Source: Betaproteobacteria bacterium (GTDB taxonomy: Bacteria > Pseudomonadota > Gammaproteobacteria > Burkholderiales > Rhodocyclaceae). From it: a stretch of DNA of 33,815 bases. The stretch lies in NCBI GenBank assembly GCA_009779355.1, contig WREK01000007.1, positions 1 through 33,815 on the forward strand. The letters run 5' to 3'. The translations under genes were made by a program, and so were the position numbers. Below the pieces are notes generated by a model that saw only the letters and a program-made list of their open reading frames with translations, was not told the DNA's origin and did not search any database. Shown piece by piece: positions 25,853 to 33,815 of the stretch. Within the stretch, counting starts at the first letter, position 1; the number at the start of each line of letters is the position of its first letter.

Positions 25853-27232
25853 ATGTCAACACTCTATGGCGCTTCCTCGGACGGGTTTTTACCACATATG
25901 GAAGGATTATTCCGTGTCATTAGCGTAAGCGAACTCAACCGGCTGGCTCGTGCAGCGCTTGAAGATTCTCTTCCTCTGTTGTGGGTGAACGGTGAAATTT
26001 CTAACCTCACCCGCGCCGCTTCCGGGCACATCTACTTCACTCTCAAGGATGCCCAGGCTCAGGTACGTTGCACCATGTGGCGCAACCGTGCGCAAGTGTT
26101 GTCTTTTCGCCCCGAAAACGGCATGCGTGTCGAAGCGCGGGCGCTGGTGACACTGTTTGAGGCGCGTGGCGATTACCAGATCAATGTCGAGACGCTACGT
26201 CCGGCTGGAACCGGGAATCTGGCTGAGGCATTCCGGCGGCTCAAGGACAAACTCGCGGCGGAAGGTTTGTTCGACCCGGCTCGCCACCGTCCCCTGCCAA
26301 CGTTTCCAAGGGGCGTTGGCATCATCACCTCGCCCATGGCGGCGGCGTTGCGCGATGTGCTCGTCACTTTGCGCAGGCGGGCACCGGGTTTGCCGGTGAC
26401 GATTTACCCTGCCTCCGTTCAGGGTGCTGACGCGCCGCGCCAGTTGTGCATGGCGCTTGCCGCCGCAGTGCGGCGTGCGGAGATGGACGGCATCGAACTC
26501 ATCCTGCTGGTGCGTGGCGGCGGTAGCCTCGAAGACCTCTGGGCTTTCAACGACGAAACCCTGGCACGAACCATTGCTTCTTCTCCTTTGCCGGTGGTAA
26601 GCGGCATTGGTCATGAGACGGACTTCACTATTGCCGATTTCGCTGCCGACCTGCGAGCGCCTACGCCCACGGGCGCGGCGGAACTTGCCAGCGCCGGTTA
26701 TTTCTCCGCCTTCGATACCCTTGCCGTCACGGCCCGGCATCTGCGCCAATCCATCGCACGGCAACTGGAAACCCTGGCACAGCGTACCGACCGTTGCGCG
26801 CTACGCCTCATCCATCCGCGAGACCGCCTGCGGCGCGCGCGGGAAAGCGCCATTTACCAGGAGCAGCGGCTCCGGCAGGCGATGGTGGTTCGACTGGGAG
26901 AGTACGCCCATCGCCTCTCGAAGCTTGAATTGCGCTTGAACGCCCGGATTCCCGCGCCTGCCGTCCTGCGCAAGCAGATCGACGGCGTCGGGGAGCGTTT
27001 GGATAGGGCGGCGCACGCCCTGATCTACGTGCAAAGGCAAAAGCTCGGCGCGCTTTCCGCTGGCCTGCGCCAACTGAACCCGGATGCCGTGCTCACGCGC
27101 GGCTACAGCATCGTCCGCAATACCGAAGGCCAGATTGTGCGCACCGTGGCCAGCCTCAAGTCGGGCGACCCGCTTGCCGTCCAGTTTGCCGAGGGAGGCG
27201 CCGACGTGACGGTTGAGCGGTTGCGGGGGTGA
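25853..27232 (+). CDS. xseA: Exodeoxyribonuclease VII large subunit
   Basis: Large subunit of the single-strand-specific ExoVII. The N-terminal OB fold reads WVNGEISNLTRAASGHIYFTLKD. The catalytic core follows with GVGIITSPMAAALRDV, LVRGGGSLEDLWAFNDE, VSGIGHETDFTIADFAADLRAPTPTGAAE, and a long coiled-coil region ends with LTRGYSIV. The frame gives 459 aa from ATG 25853. ATG 25898 (444 aa) is also possible because neither has a clear ribosome binding site. The small subunit xseB is not in this window. Confidence 0.95.
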   Translation: MSTLYGASSDGFLPHMEGLFRVISVSELNRLARAALEDSLPLLWVNGEISNLTRAASGHIYFTLKDAQAQVRCTMWRNRAQVLSFRPENGMRVEARALVTLFEARGDYQINVETLRPAGTGNLAEAFRRLKDKLAAEGLFDPARHRPLPTFPRGVGIITSPMAAALRDVLVTLRRRAPGLPVTIYPASVQGADAPRQLCMALAAAVRRAEMDGIELILLVRGGGSLEDLWAFNDETLARTIASSPLPVVSGIGHETDFTIADFAADLRAPTPTGAAELASAGYFSAFDTLAVTARHLRQSIARQLETLAQRTDRCALRLIHPRDRLRRARESAIYQEQRLRQAMVVRLGEYAHRLSKLELRLNARIPAPAVLRKQIDGVGERLDRAAHALIYVQRQKLGALSAGLRQLNPDAVLTRGYSIVRNTEGQIVRTVASLKSGDPLAVQFAEGGADVTVERLRG

Positions 27233-27458
27233 GGGGAGGGGTGTCCGTATTTCCGGCCTTTTGATGGCGAAATGTAAATAGCATGTCGAGCAAGGGCGGC
27301 CTGGATGGCGCATTACCGGCAAACCACCGCCAGATCCCGTGAAAGCGGGGCTTGGCTTTTAATGGTGTATCATGGGTAAAGGTTTCGGGCAGGTGTCCCT
27401 TTGAGGCAAGCCAGCGGCTCTCAACCTGTCATCAAAAACAAACTCAGGTTTGAAACCT

Positions 27459-27472
27459 CCCCCTTTAGGGGG
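27459..27472. repeat. Short CCCCC/GGGGG palindrome, REP-like
   Basis: CCCCC (27459-27463) and GGGGG (27468-27472) flank TTTA within AACCTCCCCCTTTAGGGGGA. Similar C/G-run palindromes occur as dispersed intergenic repeats in betaproteobacteria. Confidence 0.4.
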
Positions 27473-27515
27473 ACAATCTCGCTTGGGAGAGGCGTAACCT
27501 CTTTCAAGCGCTTTT

Positions 27516-27544
27516 GTCGCCCGGTCACGGGCGTGGATTGAAAC
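27516..27544 (+). CRISPR. Single CRISPR-repeat-like unit, type I-C-like, no array
   Basis: A 29-nt unit begins GTCGCCCGGTCACGGGCG, which contains the stem CGCCCG/CGGGCG around GTCA, and ends GTGGATTGAAAC. Both the GTCGCC start and the GTGGATTGAAAC end match the usual type I-C repeat, which is about 32 nt. No second copy lies within one spacer length on either side and no cas gene is visible, so it is a solitary unit, probably a relic. Confidence 0.45.
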
Positions 27545-27565
27545 ATGTGTTGAAGCGAGAACCAA

Positions 27566-27886
27566 ATGTTTCATATCGGCCCAGATATTTGCCATCCTCT
27601 TGATGTTGAGGCTGACCTGCTCCAGGGTTGCGTAGCAATCATTCAAGGCAGGCATGAGGTCGAAAATGAGGCACAGGCCAATGTGTTGGCCCTGGCGGCG
27701 GTCGTTTTGCGGTACGACGCGCCTGAGCAGGCAGCCCACATGAAAGAAATTGCATGCGCCTGGTTTGCGAAGAACTCTGTTTCTCAAGCTTCTTTGTCAC
27801 GGGTTCGCGAACAGGGATGGATTCGGGACTTGTCTTGGTTGCGAAATGAGATGACAAAAACACTGTTGCCCATTATTCAAAAATGA
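27566..27886 (+). CDS. Unrecognised 106-aa protein, first gene of a coupled pair
   Basis: Soluble, helix-rich 106-aa protein beginning MFHIGPDICHPLDVEADLL and ending KTLLPIIQK. I recognise no domain. Its TGA overlaps the start of the next gene as ATGA, so the two are translated together. It starts 21 bp after a CRISPR-repeat-like unit. The size and position fit an antitoxin or regulatory partner of the nucleotidyltransferase-like protein that follows, but this is inferred from arrangement only. Confidence 0.55.
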   Translation: MFHIGPDICHPLDVEADLLQGCVAIIQGRHEVENEAQANVLALAAVVLRYDAPEQAAHMKEIACAWFAKNSVSQASLSRVREQGWIRDLSWLRNEMTKTLLPIIQK

Positions 27887-28470
27887 AGGCATCCGGCACA
27901 CCTGTTTTTCAGACCCAGACACCGCTTGCGCAGGCATTCATCCGCCTTGTGCAACGGGTAGACCGTTTCCTTGTGGGAAGTAGCGCGAAAGCGCCGATAG
28001 CCATGTATTTGGCAGGAGGGATGGCTACACACCTATATACCGGAGCACGCGGGACAACAGACATTGACGCGGAGTATTCGCGCAGGCTGCTGCTTCCGCT
28101 TGATATCCTTGAACAGGAAGGGACAGAACTCTATTTCGACCAGAATTTCAGCACAACCTATGCGTTGATGCATGAAGACTATCAGGCAAATGCCTTGCTT
28201 TTTGATGCTGGGACGAAATTGTTGAGCGTCAGGGTGCTCACGCCGGTTGACCTGGTCTTGAGTAAGCTCGCACGTTTCAGCCATAAAGACCAGTTCGATA
28301 TTGATGCATTGATCCGCGCTGGGCTAGTGACGGCGGAAGAGATTGAAAAACACGCTGATGAATCGCTGTGCGGGTATGTTGGGGATACCAGGTCGCTACA
28401 GATAACTATTCAGCGAGTTGTGAGCGAGGCCAGGAAGCTTGAGGCGTCAGAAAATCATAGGCAGGGGTGA
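27883..28470 (+). CDS. Nucleotidyltransferase-fold protein (DUF6036/AbiEii-like)
   Basis: 195-aa protein. The segment YLAGGMATHLYTGARGTTDIDAEY is the GG...T-D-x-D signature of the polymerase-beta-type nucleotidyltransferase fold found in AbiEii and MNT toxins and in DUF6036. LTPVDLVLSKLARFSHKDQFDIDAL matches the conserved helix that follows in that family. The catalytic pair of aspartates in TTDID appears intact. It overlaps the upstream gene by 4 bp. Such pairs include toxin-antitoxin and abortive-infection systems, so this is a defence candidate. Confidence 0.7.
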   Translation: MKASGTPVFQTQTPLAQAFIRLVQRVDRFLVGSSAKAPIAMYLAGGMATHLYTGARGTTDIDAEYSRRLLLPLDILEQEGTELYFDQNFSTTYALMHEDYQANALLFDAGTKLLSVRVLTPVDLVLSKLARFSHKDQFDIDALIRAGLVTAEEIEKHADESLCGYVGDTRSLQITIQRVVSEARKLEASENHRQG

Positions 28471-28515
28471 GCAAGGCGAACCCCGGCGTTAGGAGGCAAA
28501 AGGCGGAGTGTTGCC

Positions 28516-28546
28516 TGTTGGGCTTTGCTTCGCTCACACCAACCTA
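28516..28546. repeat. Degenerate REP-like palindrome
   Basis: TGTTGGGCTTTGCTTCGCT (28516-28534) is followed by CACACCAACCTA, giving GTTGGG/CACCAAC arms. It resembles the widespread intergenic repeat TGTTGGGCTTCGC...GCCCAACCTA. It lies between the nucleotidyltransferase module and the convergent cytochrome gene. Confidence 0.45.
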
Positions 28547-28579
28547 TATGGGATATGGCAAACAGATGCCTTCGCCCTG

Positions 28580-29320
28580 CTACCATGCCGGGGCCGTTTG
28601 CAGCGGCGGAGGGGGCGGGGGCGGGTTCAAACCGCCGTTGGCTACCCAGACTACGGTAGTGGCAACCAGCACGGCCACGATAAATGCCAGCCAGCCACCC
28701 CCGCGCGCCGATTCCAGCGCGGGATCGTCTACGGTCTTGTAGCCAGTGAACATGGGAAACAGCAGGTTGTTTTTCTTGACCACGGCGTAGAAGACGATGG
28801 AGAGCACGTGCAGGCTCACTAGCCCTACGATCAGCCAGACAGTGGATACATGCAAACCAACGGATAGTTTTGCGATGTTCTGGCTCACCAAGGCGTTCAA
28901 CGGCCCGGTAAAGGGGGCGTCGCTATCCATCACCAGGCCAGTGCCTATCTGAAACAACATCAACGCGAGAAAGCCAAGTACCGAGAACGCCCCCAGCGGG
29001 TTGTGCCCAAGCCCGTGCCATTGCCCGCGCAGGTAGGCGAATATCCGTGCGGGGCCGGAAACGAACTGGGCGAAGCGGGCGTAAGTCGAACCAACCACGC
29101 CCCACACCAGCCGGAACGCGAGCAGCCCGGTAATGCCTAACCCAAACAGGGCGTGGGCTTCCAGCGGGGTGTGGCCACCCATGGACTTGAAAACGAATTC
29201 GGTGAAAGCCTGGTCGCCAGCCAGAAACCCGGTGATGAATGCACCAATGGTCAAGAGCACCAGGAACCAATGAAAAAGCCGGGTCGGCAGATCCCAGACA
29301 TTGACACGGCGTTTTTCCAT
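28580..29320 (-). CDS. Cytochrome b561 / Ni-hydrogenase b-type family protein
   Basis: 246-aa membrane cytochrome with four main hydrophobic segments. Likely haem histidines are in DLPTRLFHWFLV (near residue 20), EAHALFGLGITG, and SVGLHVSTVWLIVGLVSLHVLS. Such proteins pass electrons between quinones and partners such as hydrogenases or cytochromes c. The C-terminus ends in seven prolines (NPPPPPPPLQ). AGGAAAAGGA before ATG 29320 supports this start over 29347. No partner gene is adjacent, so the electron donor is unknown. Confidence 0.85.
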   Translation of the reverse strand: MEKRRVNVWDLPTRLFHWFLVLLTIGAFITGFLAGDQAFTEFVFKSMGGHTPLEAHALFGLGITGLLAFRLVWGVVGSTYARFAQFVSGPARIFAYLRGQWHGLGHNPLGAFSVLGFLALMLFQIGTGLVMDSDAPFTGPLNALVSQNIAKLSVGLHVSTVWLIVGLVSLHVLSIVFYAVVKKNNLLFPMFTGYKTVDDPALESARGGGWLAFIVAVLVATTVVWVANGGLNPPPPPPPLQTAPAW

Positions 29321-29379
29321 TTCCTTTTCCTCGCTAAAACATCTCAATGCCCTACGGAAACACTGATTTATTCCATCCA

Positions 29380-29485
29380 GGCATCGTAGGTGCGGGTTTC
29401 AAACACGTCTATGTCCGTTCGTCGGCTTGCAAACCATGTGTCAGGCTATGTTTTGGGCGGGTTTGAAACCCGCACCTACGATGCC
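29380..29485. repeat. Palindromic repeat with perfect 25-bp arms
   Basis: The left arm (29380-29404, starting GGCATCGTAGGTGCGGG) is the exact reverse complement of the right arm (29461-29485), separated by 56 bp. The GTAGGTGCGGGTTTCAAAC core resembles a family of REP-type repeats seen in many proteobacteria. No frame inside codes for a protein. It lies between ubiE and the cytochrome gene, both on the minus strand. Confidence 0.75.
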
Positions 29486-29540
29486 AGAACGCTCAGGAAT
29501 TGTTCAGCGCTTCCCTACGTCTCAGTGCCCTCGGTCTTGT

Positions 29541-30308
29541 TCAAAGTTTGTAACCGCGATGGACTGCAACGATACCTGCGCTTAAGTTGAAGTAATCGAC
29601 CTTGCTGAGGCCAACGTTTTCCATCATTGCCTTCAGTTCCTCCTGGCCGGGATGCATGCGGATGGATTCGGCCAGATAGTGGTAGCTGTTCGGGTCTCCC
29701 ACCACTTTTTCACCCATCCAGGGCAATAGTTTGAATGAATATAGATCGTAGAATGGAGATAAAGGTTTCCAGATACGGGAAAATTCCAGTACCAGCAAGC
29801 GGCCGCCGGGGCGCAGTACCCGCCGCATCTCGGCAAGCGCGGCTTCCTTGTGAGTCATGTTGCGCAGGCCGAAGGCGACGGTGACGCAATCGAAGCTGGA
29901 TTCCGGGAAAGGGAGCTTTTCAGCATTGCACTGGGCAATTGGCAGGGGAACCCCCTTGTTGATGAGACGGTCTCGCCCGCGCGAAAGCATGGCATGGTTG
30001 ATATCGGTCAACCAGACCTGCCCACTCGGGCCAACCCGGCGCGCAAAGGCGAGCGACAGGTCGGCGGTTCCGCCGGCAACGTCGAGTACGCGATCACCTT
30101 CGCGCACCCCAGCCAATTGGATAGTGAAAGCTTTCCATAGCCGGTGCAGGCCGAAGGACATCACGTCGTTCATCATGTCGTATTTTTGCGCTACCGAGGA
30201 GAAGACCCCTGCGACTTTTTTCTGTTTGAGTTCTTCAGCGACGGTTTGGAAACCGAAGTGCGTGGTCTGACCGGATGCGGCGGGAATGTCAGAGAAAGTG
30301 TCTGTCAT
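29541..30308 (-). CDS. ubiE: Ubiquinone/menaquinone C-methyltransferase UbiE
   Basis: 255-aa SAM-dependent methyltransferase that adds the C-methyl group in quinone biosynthesis. Family motifs: [28 protein letters not shown] motif [31 protein letters not shown], and the C-terminal HRGYKL. The frame is open to 30395, but ATG 30308 fits the family start. With ubiB, ubiU, ubiVT and ubiK it is one of five quinone genes in the window. Confidence 0.96.
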   Translation of the reverse strand: MTDTFSDIPAASGQTTHFGFQTVAEELKQKKVAGVFSSVAQKYDMMNDVMSFGLHRLWKAFTIQLAGVREGDRVLDVAGGTADLSLAFARRVGPSGQVWLTDINHAMLSRGRDRLINKGVPLPIAQCNAEKLPFPESSFDCVTVAFGLRNMTHKEAALAEMRRVLRPGGRLLVLEFSRIWKPLSPFYDLYSFKLLPWMGEKVVGDPNSYHYLAESIRMHPGQEELKAMMENVGLSKVDYFNLSAGIVAVHRGYKL

Positions 30309-30354
30309 GACGGGAGGGGGATAAGTGTAGGATAGGTGTAAGTGTAAATGCCAT

Positions 30355-31995
30355 TCAGCCGGGTTCTGAAAGTTCCGTGAAACCGACCTGTTCAAAATTC
30401 GGACCCTTGAGCAGGAGTTGGATCATCCTGAGCCGCCGTTGGATGCCTGCATCGAAAACTTCGATGACGCCGTTGGTCTTGTACCAGCCTTCCGGCAGGA
30501 TCAACGAGGCGGTAACTTGGAGCACGTTGTTGGCTTCAATTATGAAAGCCTGGGAGTAGGGTTCGCGCAGGTCGTCGGATTCGGTGCACTGGCGGGCAGC
30601 GATGACTCGCGGCAGGCCGGACAGGACGTGGATACCTGTTTCGAGCAGGCCGTCATCGCGGAACATTAGCCAGCTTACCTGGCCGAGCAGGAAATATTCG
30701 CCGTCCTGTGGGTGCAGCCCCACCAGTTGATGATGCGAGAGCCGCTCGGAGTGGGGGCGCTGTTGCAAGCGGAAGCCCCCAACTGACTGGTCGACCAATT
30801 CCCATCGTTCGCAAACTAGCCCGAGGCGTTCGGCTTCGAGGTGTTGGTAGTTGAAGTTGCGCTTTCCGTTCCGGGTCAGTTCAGTTTCGACGCCCGCTGC
30901 GCGTTCACCGAAAGTATGGAGCGCCAGTTCGTCGTGGGTGTAACCGAGGCTGCTCGTCGTTGTGCGCTGGTTGTGGTTCCAGGGTTGTTCAAATAGTTTG
31001 CCCTGGATGTGAAAACCGATAGCGAGCCATTCAGCGCACAATTCGACCACACCCGTGCTGCCCCGCCGAGGGAAACGTCGTCCGGCAGAGGCCAACCCCC
31101 ATGGTCGGTACAGCGACAGCAGCAGACGGGCGCAGGTATCGACACTGCAATCTTCTCCGAGGCCAAGCGAAGAGGGCGACACTCCCTGTTTGAACTGCGC
31201 GAAAACAGACTGAATCTGGCTCGCCAGCTTGTTGCAATCGAAATAGCGGGGGTTCGAATCTTTGTGCAACAGGCCAAGTGGCCTCAAACCGTGATCGGCG
31301 GTCAAATCGAGTCCATAAGTCATGGGCGTGCAGCCCTCGATATTCGTGCTGAGCGTGCAATAGGGCGCGAAACGCTCCGCCCAGCGGCAAATCCATGTCC
31401 ATTCCTGTCCGCTACGGCCGAAGGCGTTGGCCAGATCGAGCAATAAGATGGTGATATAGGCTTCTTGCGCGCTTTGTGCTTTCCAGACGGCGTTGAGCGT
31501 GTCGGAGATGCGCACGGAGGGGATGCCGTCCCGTTCGGCAGCCATGAAACATTCGTGCGCCTGCCTCCACAAACCAGCAGGCAAGACTCGATGCGCGCGG
31601 TAATACTCGGATACGATCTTGCCCGCATAGTACGTGCGGCGTTGCGCAAGCAATGCGCGTTGGTCTTTTAGAACCAAGGTTTCAGCATCTAGCGTGGTAA
31701 CCAGGGCGTAGGAGCGTGATAAGTCGATCCAGAGCTTGATGACTTTTAGCAGGAGTTCGTTGTGCTGGCTATCGGGAGGCAATGGCTCGTTGCCATCAAG
31801 GCCGGAAAGCCTGGCCCGGGTCTTGTCGACCAGGGGACGAGCCGTTTCCAGTACTTCAAGGTATTGTTCAGGGGTAGGGCGGGCGGCAAGCAGGGCGGCA
31901 ACGATATCCGCCAGCACGGAAAGCCGCTCCAACGGGTTATCGGTCGGAAGATTCTTCAACAAACCCAGACACTGCGCAGGGCTATGGTAGTCCAT
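30355..31995 (-). CDS. Conserved-looking 546-aa cytoplasmic protein, function unknown
   Basis: Large soluble protein without membrane segments or signal peptide. The first 200 residues are helical with Leu-rich stretches ([18 protein letters not shown]). The middle contains [15 protein letters not shown] and [14 protein letters not shown]. The last 150 residues look beta-rich ([42 protein letters not shown]), reminiscent of a PilZ-like barrel, but no RxxxR motif is clear. I do not assign it. It is followed by ubiE at 46 bp on the same strand and preceded by an AT-rich intergenic region. Confidence 0.7.
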   Translation of the reverse strand: MDYHSPAQCLGLLKNLPTDNPLERLSVLADIVAALLAARPTPEQYLEVLETARPLVDKTRARLSGLDGNEPLPPDSQHNELLLKVIKLWIDLSRSYALVTTLDAETLVLKDQRALLAQRRTYYAGKIVSEYYRAHRVLPAGLWRQAHECFMAAERDGIPSVRISDTLNAVWKAQSAQEAYITILLLDLANAFGRSGQEWTWICRWAERFAPYCTLSTNIEGCTPMTYGLDLTADHGLRPLGLLHKDSNPRYFDCNKLASQIQSVFAQFKQGVSPSSLGLGEDCSVDTCARLLLSLYRPWGLASAGRRFPRRGSTGVVELCAEWLAIGFHIQGKLFEQPWNHNQRTTTSSLGYTHDELALHTFGERAAGVETELTRNGKRNFNYQHLEAERLGLVCERWELVDQSVGGFRLQQRPHSERLSHHQLVGLHPQDGEYFLLGQVSWLMFRDDGLLETGIHVLSGLPRVIAARQCTESDDLREPYSQAFIIEANNVLQVTASLILPEGWYKTNGVIEVFDAGIQRRLRMIQLLLKGPNFEQVGFTELSEPG

Positions 31996-32133
31996 GGGAA
32001 CTCCAGAACATGCAGATTGCTTTGGAAAATAATATTTTTTTATTAAAATGTCAATAAAATATGCAAATAAATTGTGTATAGCTATAGTTCATTGATTTTG
32101 AATGAAATATATGTATTCACAAAAATCACAAGG
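31996..32133. other. AT-rich intergenic region
   Basis: About 140 bp, markedly AT-rich (poly-T/poly-A patches at 32030-32080), between the HIT gene and the 546-aa gene. It probably holds the promoter of the latter, but no single -10/-35 pair stands out. Confidence 0.35.
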
Positions 32134-32547
32134 TCAATCAACCCGGTCAAGTTCAATGCTTATCAGAGCGGCTAGCACGGTACAGTCGGGCGCGCTACGC
32201 GTGGGAGCGCAACGTTGTTCGCAACCCCAGATGGATTCGGGGAAATGGCGGTCGTCGGCAAAGCGCGCGATGACATGCCAGTGCAGGTGCGGAACCTTGT
32301 TGCCGAGGCTGGCAAGGTTGATTTTGTCAGGGTTCATCATGGCACGCAGGCTGCTTTCGACAGCTAACACCACATCCATGAAATGACGCCGCGCGCAGGC
32401 ATCCAGATCACTCATTTCGGAGATATGTTCGCTCCATACGACCCGGAAGTAGCCTGGATAAGCGGAATCATTGCCCGTGATAACGCGGCAACACTCATCC
32501 TGCCAGACGAGATCGCCCCGATTTGTGGCGCAAAGTGGGCACTCCAT
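32134..32547 (-). CDS. HIT family protein
   Basis: 137-aa histidine-triad protein of the nucleotide hydrolase/transferase superfamily. The triad H87-x-H89-x-H91 (VPHLHWHVIAR) is complete. An N-terminal CPLC supplies a possible metal-binding pair and is seen in several HIT proteins. Substrate unknown, probably a nucleoside phosphoramidate or dinucleotide. It lies between gatB and the 546-aa gene on the minus strand. Confidence 0.9.
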   Translation of the reverse strand: MECPLCATNRGDLVWQDECCRVITGNDSAYPGYFRVVWSEHISEMSDLDACARRHFMDVVLAVESSLRAMMNPDKINLASLGNKVPHLHWHVIARFADDRHFPESIWGCEQRCAPTRSAPDCTVLAALISIELDRVD

Positions 32548-32687
32548 GATAAATCTGTTGAGATTTGTTTGACGATGAGGCTACTAAAGCAACGGCTTTC
32601 TACCATAGCACGGCTTTATCTGGGAAACTACTAACCCTGCCTTTTCGGTGCAAAAAACTACACGGTTTCCGAAACGGTTCGAGATAG

Positions 32688-33815
32688 TCAGACGCCAAGC
32701 CTGCGCCGCATAAGTTCATTTACTTGTGCTGGGTTGGCTTTGCCACGGCTGGCTTTCATGACTTGCCCAACCAGGGCGTTGAGCGCCTTTTCCTTGCCTG
32801 CACGGAATTCTTCGACCGATTTCGGATTGGCGGCAATCACTTCCTCAATCATCGCTTCGATTGCGCTGCTGTCAGTAACCTGTTTCAACCCCTGGCGTTC
32901 GATGATTTCATCCGCATTTGCACCTTCGCCGTTCCAGAGCGCTTCGAACACTTTGCGCGCAATGGTGTTGGAGATGGCTCCGTCTGCGATGCGCAGGAGC
33001 AGCCCGGCCAATTGCGTAGGGGAAACCGGCGAGCAAACGATTTCCAGCCCGGCCTTGTTCAGGCGTGCGGCAAGTTCTCCCATCACCCAGTTGGTGCAAA
33101 GTTTGGCATGCGCCGCGCCAGCGGCTGCAATGGTGGCCTGAAAGTAGTCCGCCACTTCCTTGGTAACGGTGAGTGCGGTGGCATCCTGGGCAGACAGTCC
33201 CAGTTCGCGCTCGAAGCGCGCTTTCATCGCCGCCGGTAGTTCGGGCATTGCCGCCCTGACGCGTTCGATCCATTCCGGTTCGATGATCAGCGGCAGCAAA
33301 TTGGGGTCGGGAAAATAGCGATAATCGTGCGCGTCCTCCTTGGAGCGCATCATCCGAGTCTGCCCGGTGGCAGGATCGAAGAGTACGGTGGACTGCTCGA
33401 ACTGGCCACCGTCTTCCAATGTTTCGACCTGCCAGCCAATCTCGAAGTCGATGGCCTGTTGCATGAAACGGAAGGAGTTGAGGTTTTTGATTTCGCGCCG
33501 GGTTCCAAATGCTTCCGTACCGCGCCGCCGCACCGAAACATTGGCGTCGCATCGAAATGACCCTTCCTGCATGTTGCCGTCGCAGATGTTGATCCAGCGC
33601 ACCAGTGCATGCATGGTGCGTGCGTAGGCCACCGCCTCCGCAGAAGAGCGCATGTCGGGTTCGGAGACGATTTCCAGGAGCGGTGTGCCCGCACGGTTGA
33701 GATCGATGCCGCTCATGCCGTGGAAATCTTCGTGCAGCGATTTGCCCGCGTCCTCTTCGAGATGGGCGCGCGTGATGCGAATGGTTTTTTCGTAAGCGTT
33801 TTCCCCTTCGCCGAC
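32688..33815 (-). CDS. gatB: Asp-tRNA(Asn)/Glu-tRNA(Gln) amidotransferase subunit B, 3' part
   Basis: C-terminal 375 codons of GatB, whose start lies beyond the window edge. GatB is the kinase/transamidation subunit of GatCAB, which converts Glu-tRNA(Gln) or Asp-tRNA(Asn). Visible motifs: [19 protein letters not shown] at the edge, [51 protein letters not shown], and the C-terminal YqeY/GatB domain ([31 protein letters not shown]). GatC and GatA are presumably upstream, outside the window. Confidence 0.97.
   Translation of the reverse strand, partial: VGEGENAYEKTIRITRAHLEEDAGKSLHEDFHGMSGIDLNRAGTPLLEIVSEPDMRSSAEAVAYARTMHALVRWINICDGNMQEGSFRCDANVSVRRRGTEAFGTRREIKNLNSFRFMQQAIDFEIGWQVETLEDGGQFEQSTVLFDPATGQTRMMRSKEDAHDYRYFPDPNLLPLIIEPEWIERVRAAMPELPAAMKARFERELGLSAQDATALTVTKEVADYFQATIAAAGAAHAKLCTNWVMGELAARLNKAGLEIVCSPVSPTQLAGLLLRIADGAISNTIARKVFEALWNGEGANADEIIERQGLKQVTDSSAIEAMIEEVIAANPKSVEEFRAGKEKALNALVGQVMKASRGKANPAQVNELMRRRLGV

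Larger units (their letters stand above)
27233..27565. other. Non-coding stretch after xseA with repeats
   Basis: This 333-bp stretch has no credible gene. It holds a weak hairpin CCCG/CGGG followed by CTTGGCTTTT at about 27336-27360, which may terminate xseA, the CCCCC-TTTA-GGGGG palindrome at 27459-27472, and one CRISPR-repeat-like unit at 27516-27544. Confidence 0.5.

Noticed and set aside
27516-27544. A real CRISPR array
   Set aside because: There is only one repeat-like unit. No spacer-repeat periodicity follows on either side, so it is reported only as a solitary unit.
32640-32690. Terminator after gatB
   Set aside because: GTTTC/GAAAC around a single base near 32665 is too short to form a stable hairpin, although a T-run follows on the minus strand.

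Overview
The window looks like a chromosomal segment of a betaproteobacterium, probably Rhodocyclales or a close relative. The evidence is gene content and order (iscRSUA-hscBA-fdx-iscX; exbB-exbD-lpxK-trm112-kdsB-adk; comM next to ubiK; O2-independent ubiquinone genes ubiU/ubiV/ubiT), protein resemblance and a GC-rich base composition. I cannot name a genus from the sequence alone.

Layout. 1-120: end of an insertion sequence, IS21-like by appearance. 188-341: initiator tRNA-fMet on the minus strand with its promoter and terminator. 382-6084: complete isc operon for Fe-S cluster assembly, preceded by an IscR-type promoter. 6128-6523: DUF3597 gene on the minus strand. 6600-6987: a scrambled relic made of pieces of hscA, fdx and iscX. 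7000-7577: AT-richer gene for a degenerate M15-peptidase-like protein. 7712-11903 (minus): ubiB, ubiU and a fused ubiV-ubiT. 12071-13892: VanZ-like protein and a small alpha/beta hydrolase. 13893-15284: AT-rich accessory islet with a small membrane protein, an orphan HicB-type antitoxin and a 150-bp MITE-like element that abuts the stop codon of cinA/pncC. 15281-16344 (minus): pgpA and pncC. 16593-17489: family 2 glycosyltransferase. 17545-19780 (minus): comM, ubiK, rpsT. 19947-21485: murJ. 21490-25537 (minus): exbB-exbD-lpxK-trm112-kdsB-adk cluster. 25853-27232: xseA. 27233-28470: accessory stretch with a lone type I-C-like CRISPR repeat and a translationally coupled two-gene nucleotidyltransferase module. 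28580-33815 (minus): cytochrome b561-like gene, ubiE, a 546-aa protein of unknown function, a HIT protein and the 3' part of gatB.

How the genes work together. Two themes dominate. One is Fe-S assembly: the isc operon would supply clusters to UbiU and UbiV, whose ligand cysteines are visible here. The other is ubiquinone biosynthesis: ubiB, ubiU, ubiVT, ubiK and ubiE lie in three places within 23 kb, so this organism probably makes quinone with or without oxygen. The rest is mostly envelope biogenesis (murJ, lpxK, kdsB, pgpA, exbBD) and housekeeping (rpsT, adk, gatB, xseA). The most unusual items are the chimeric isc relic, the UbiV-UbiT fusion, the solitary CRISPR repeat beside a candidate toxin-antitoxin or defence pair, and several palindromic mobile repeats.
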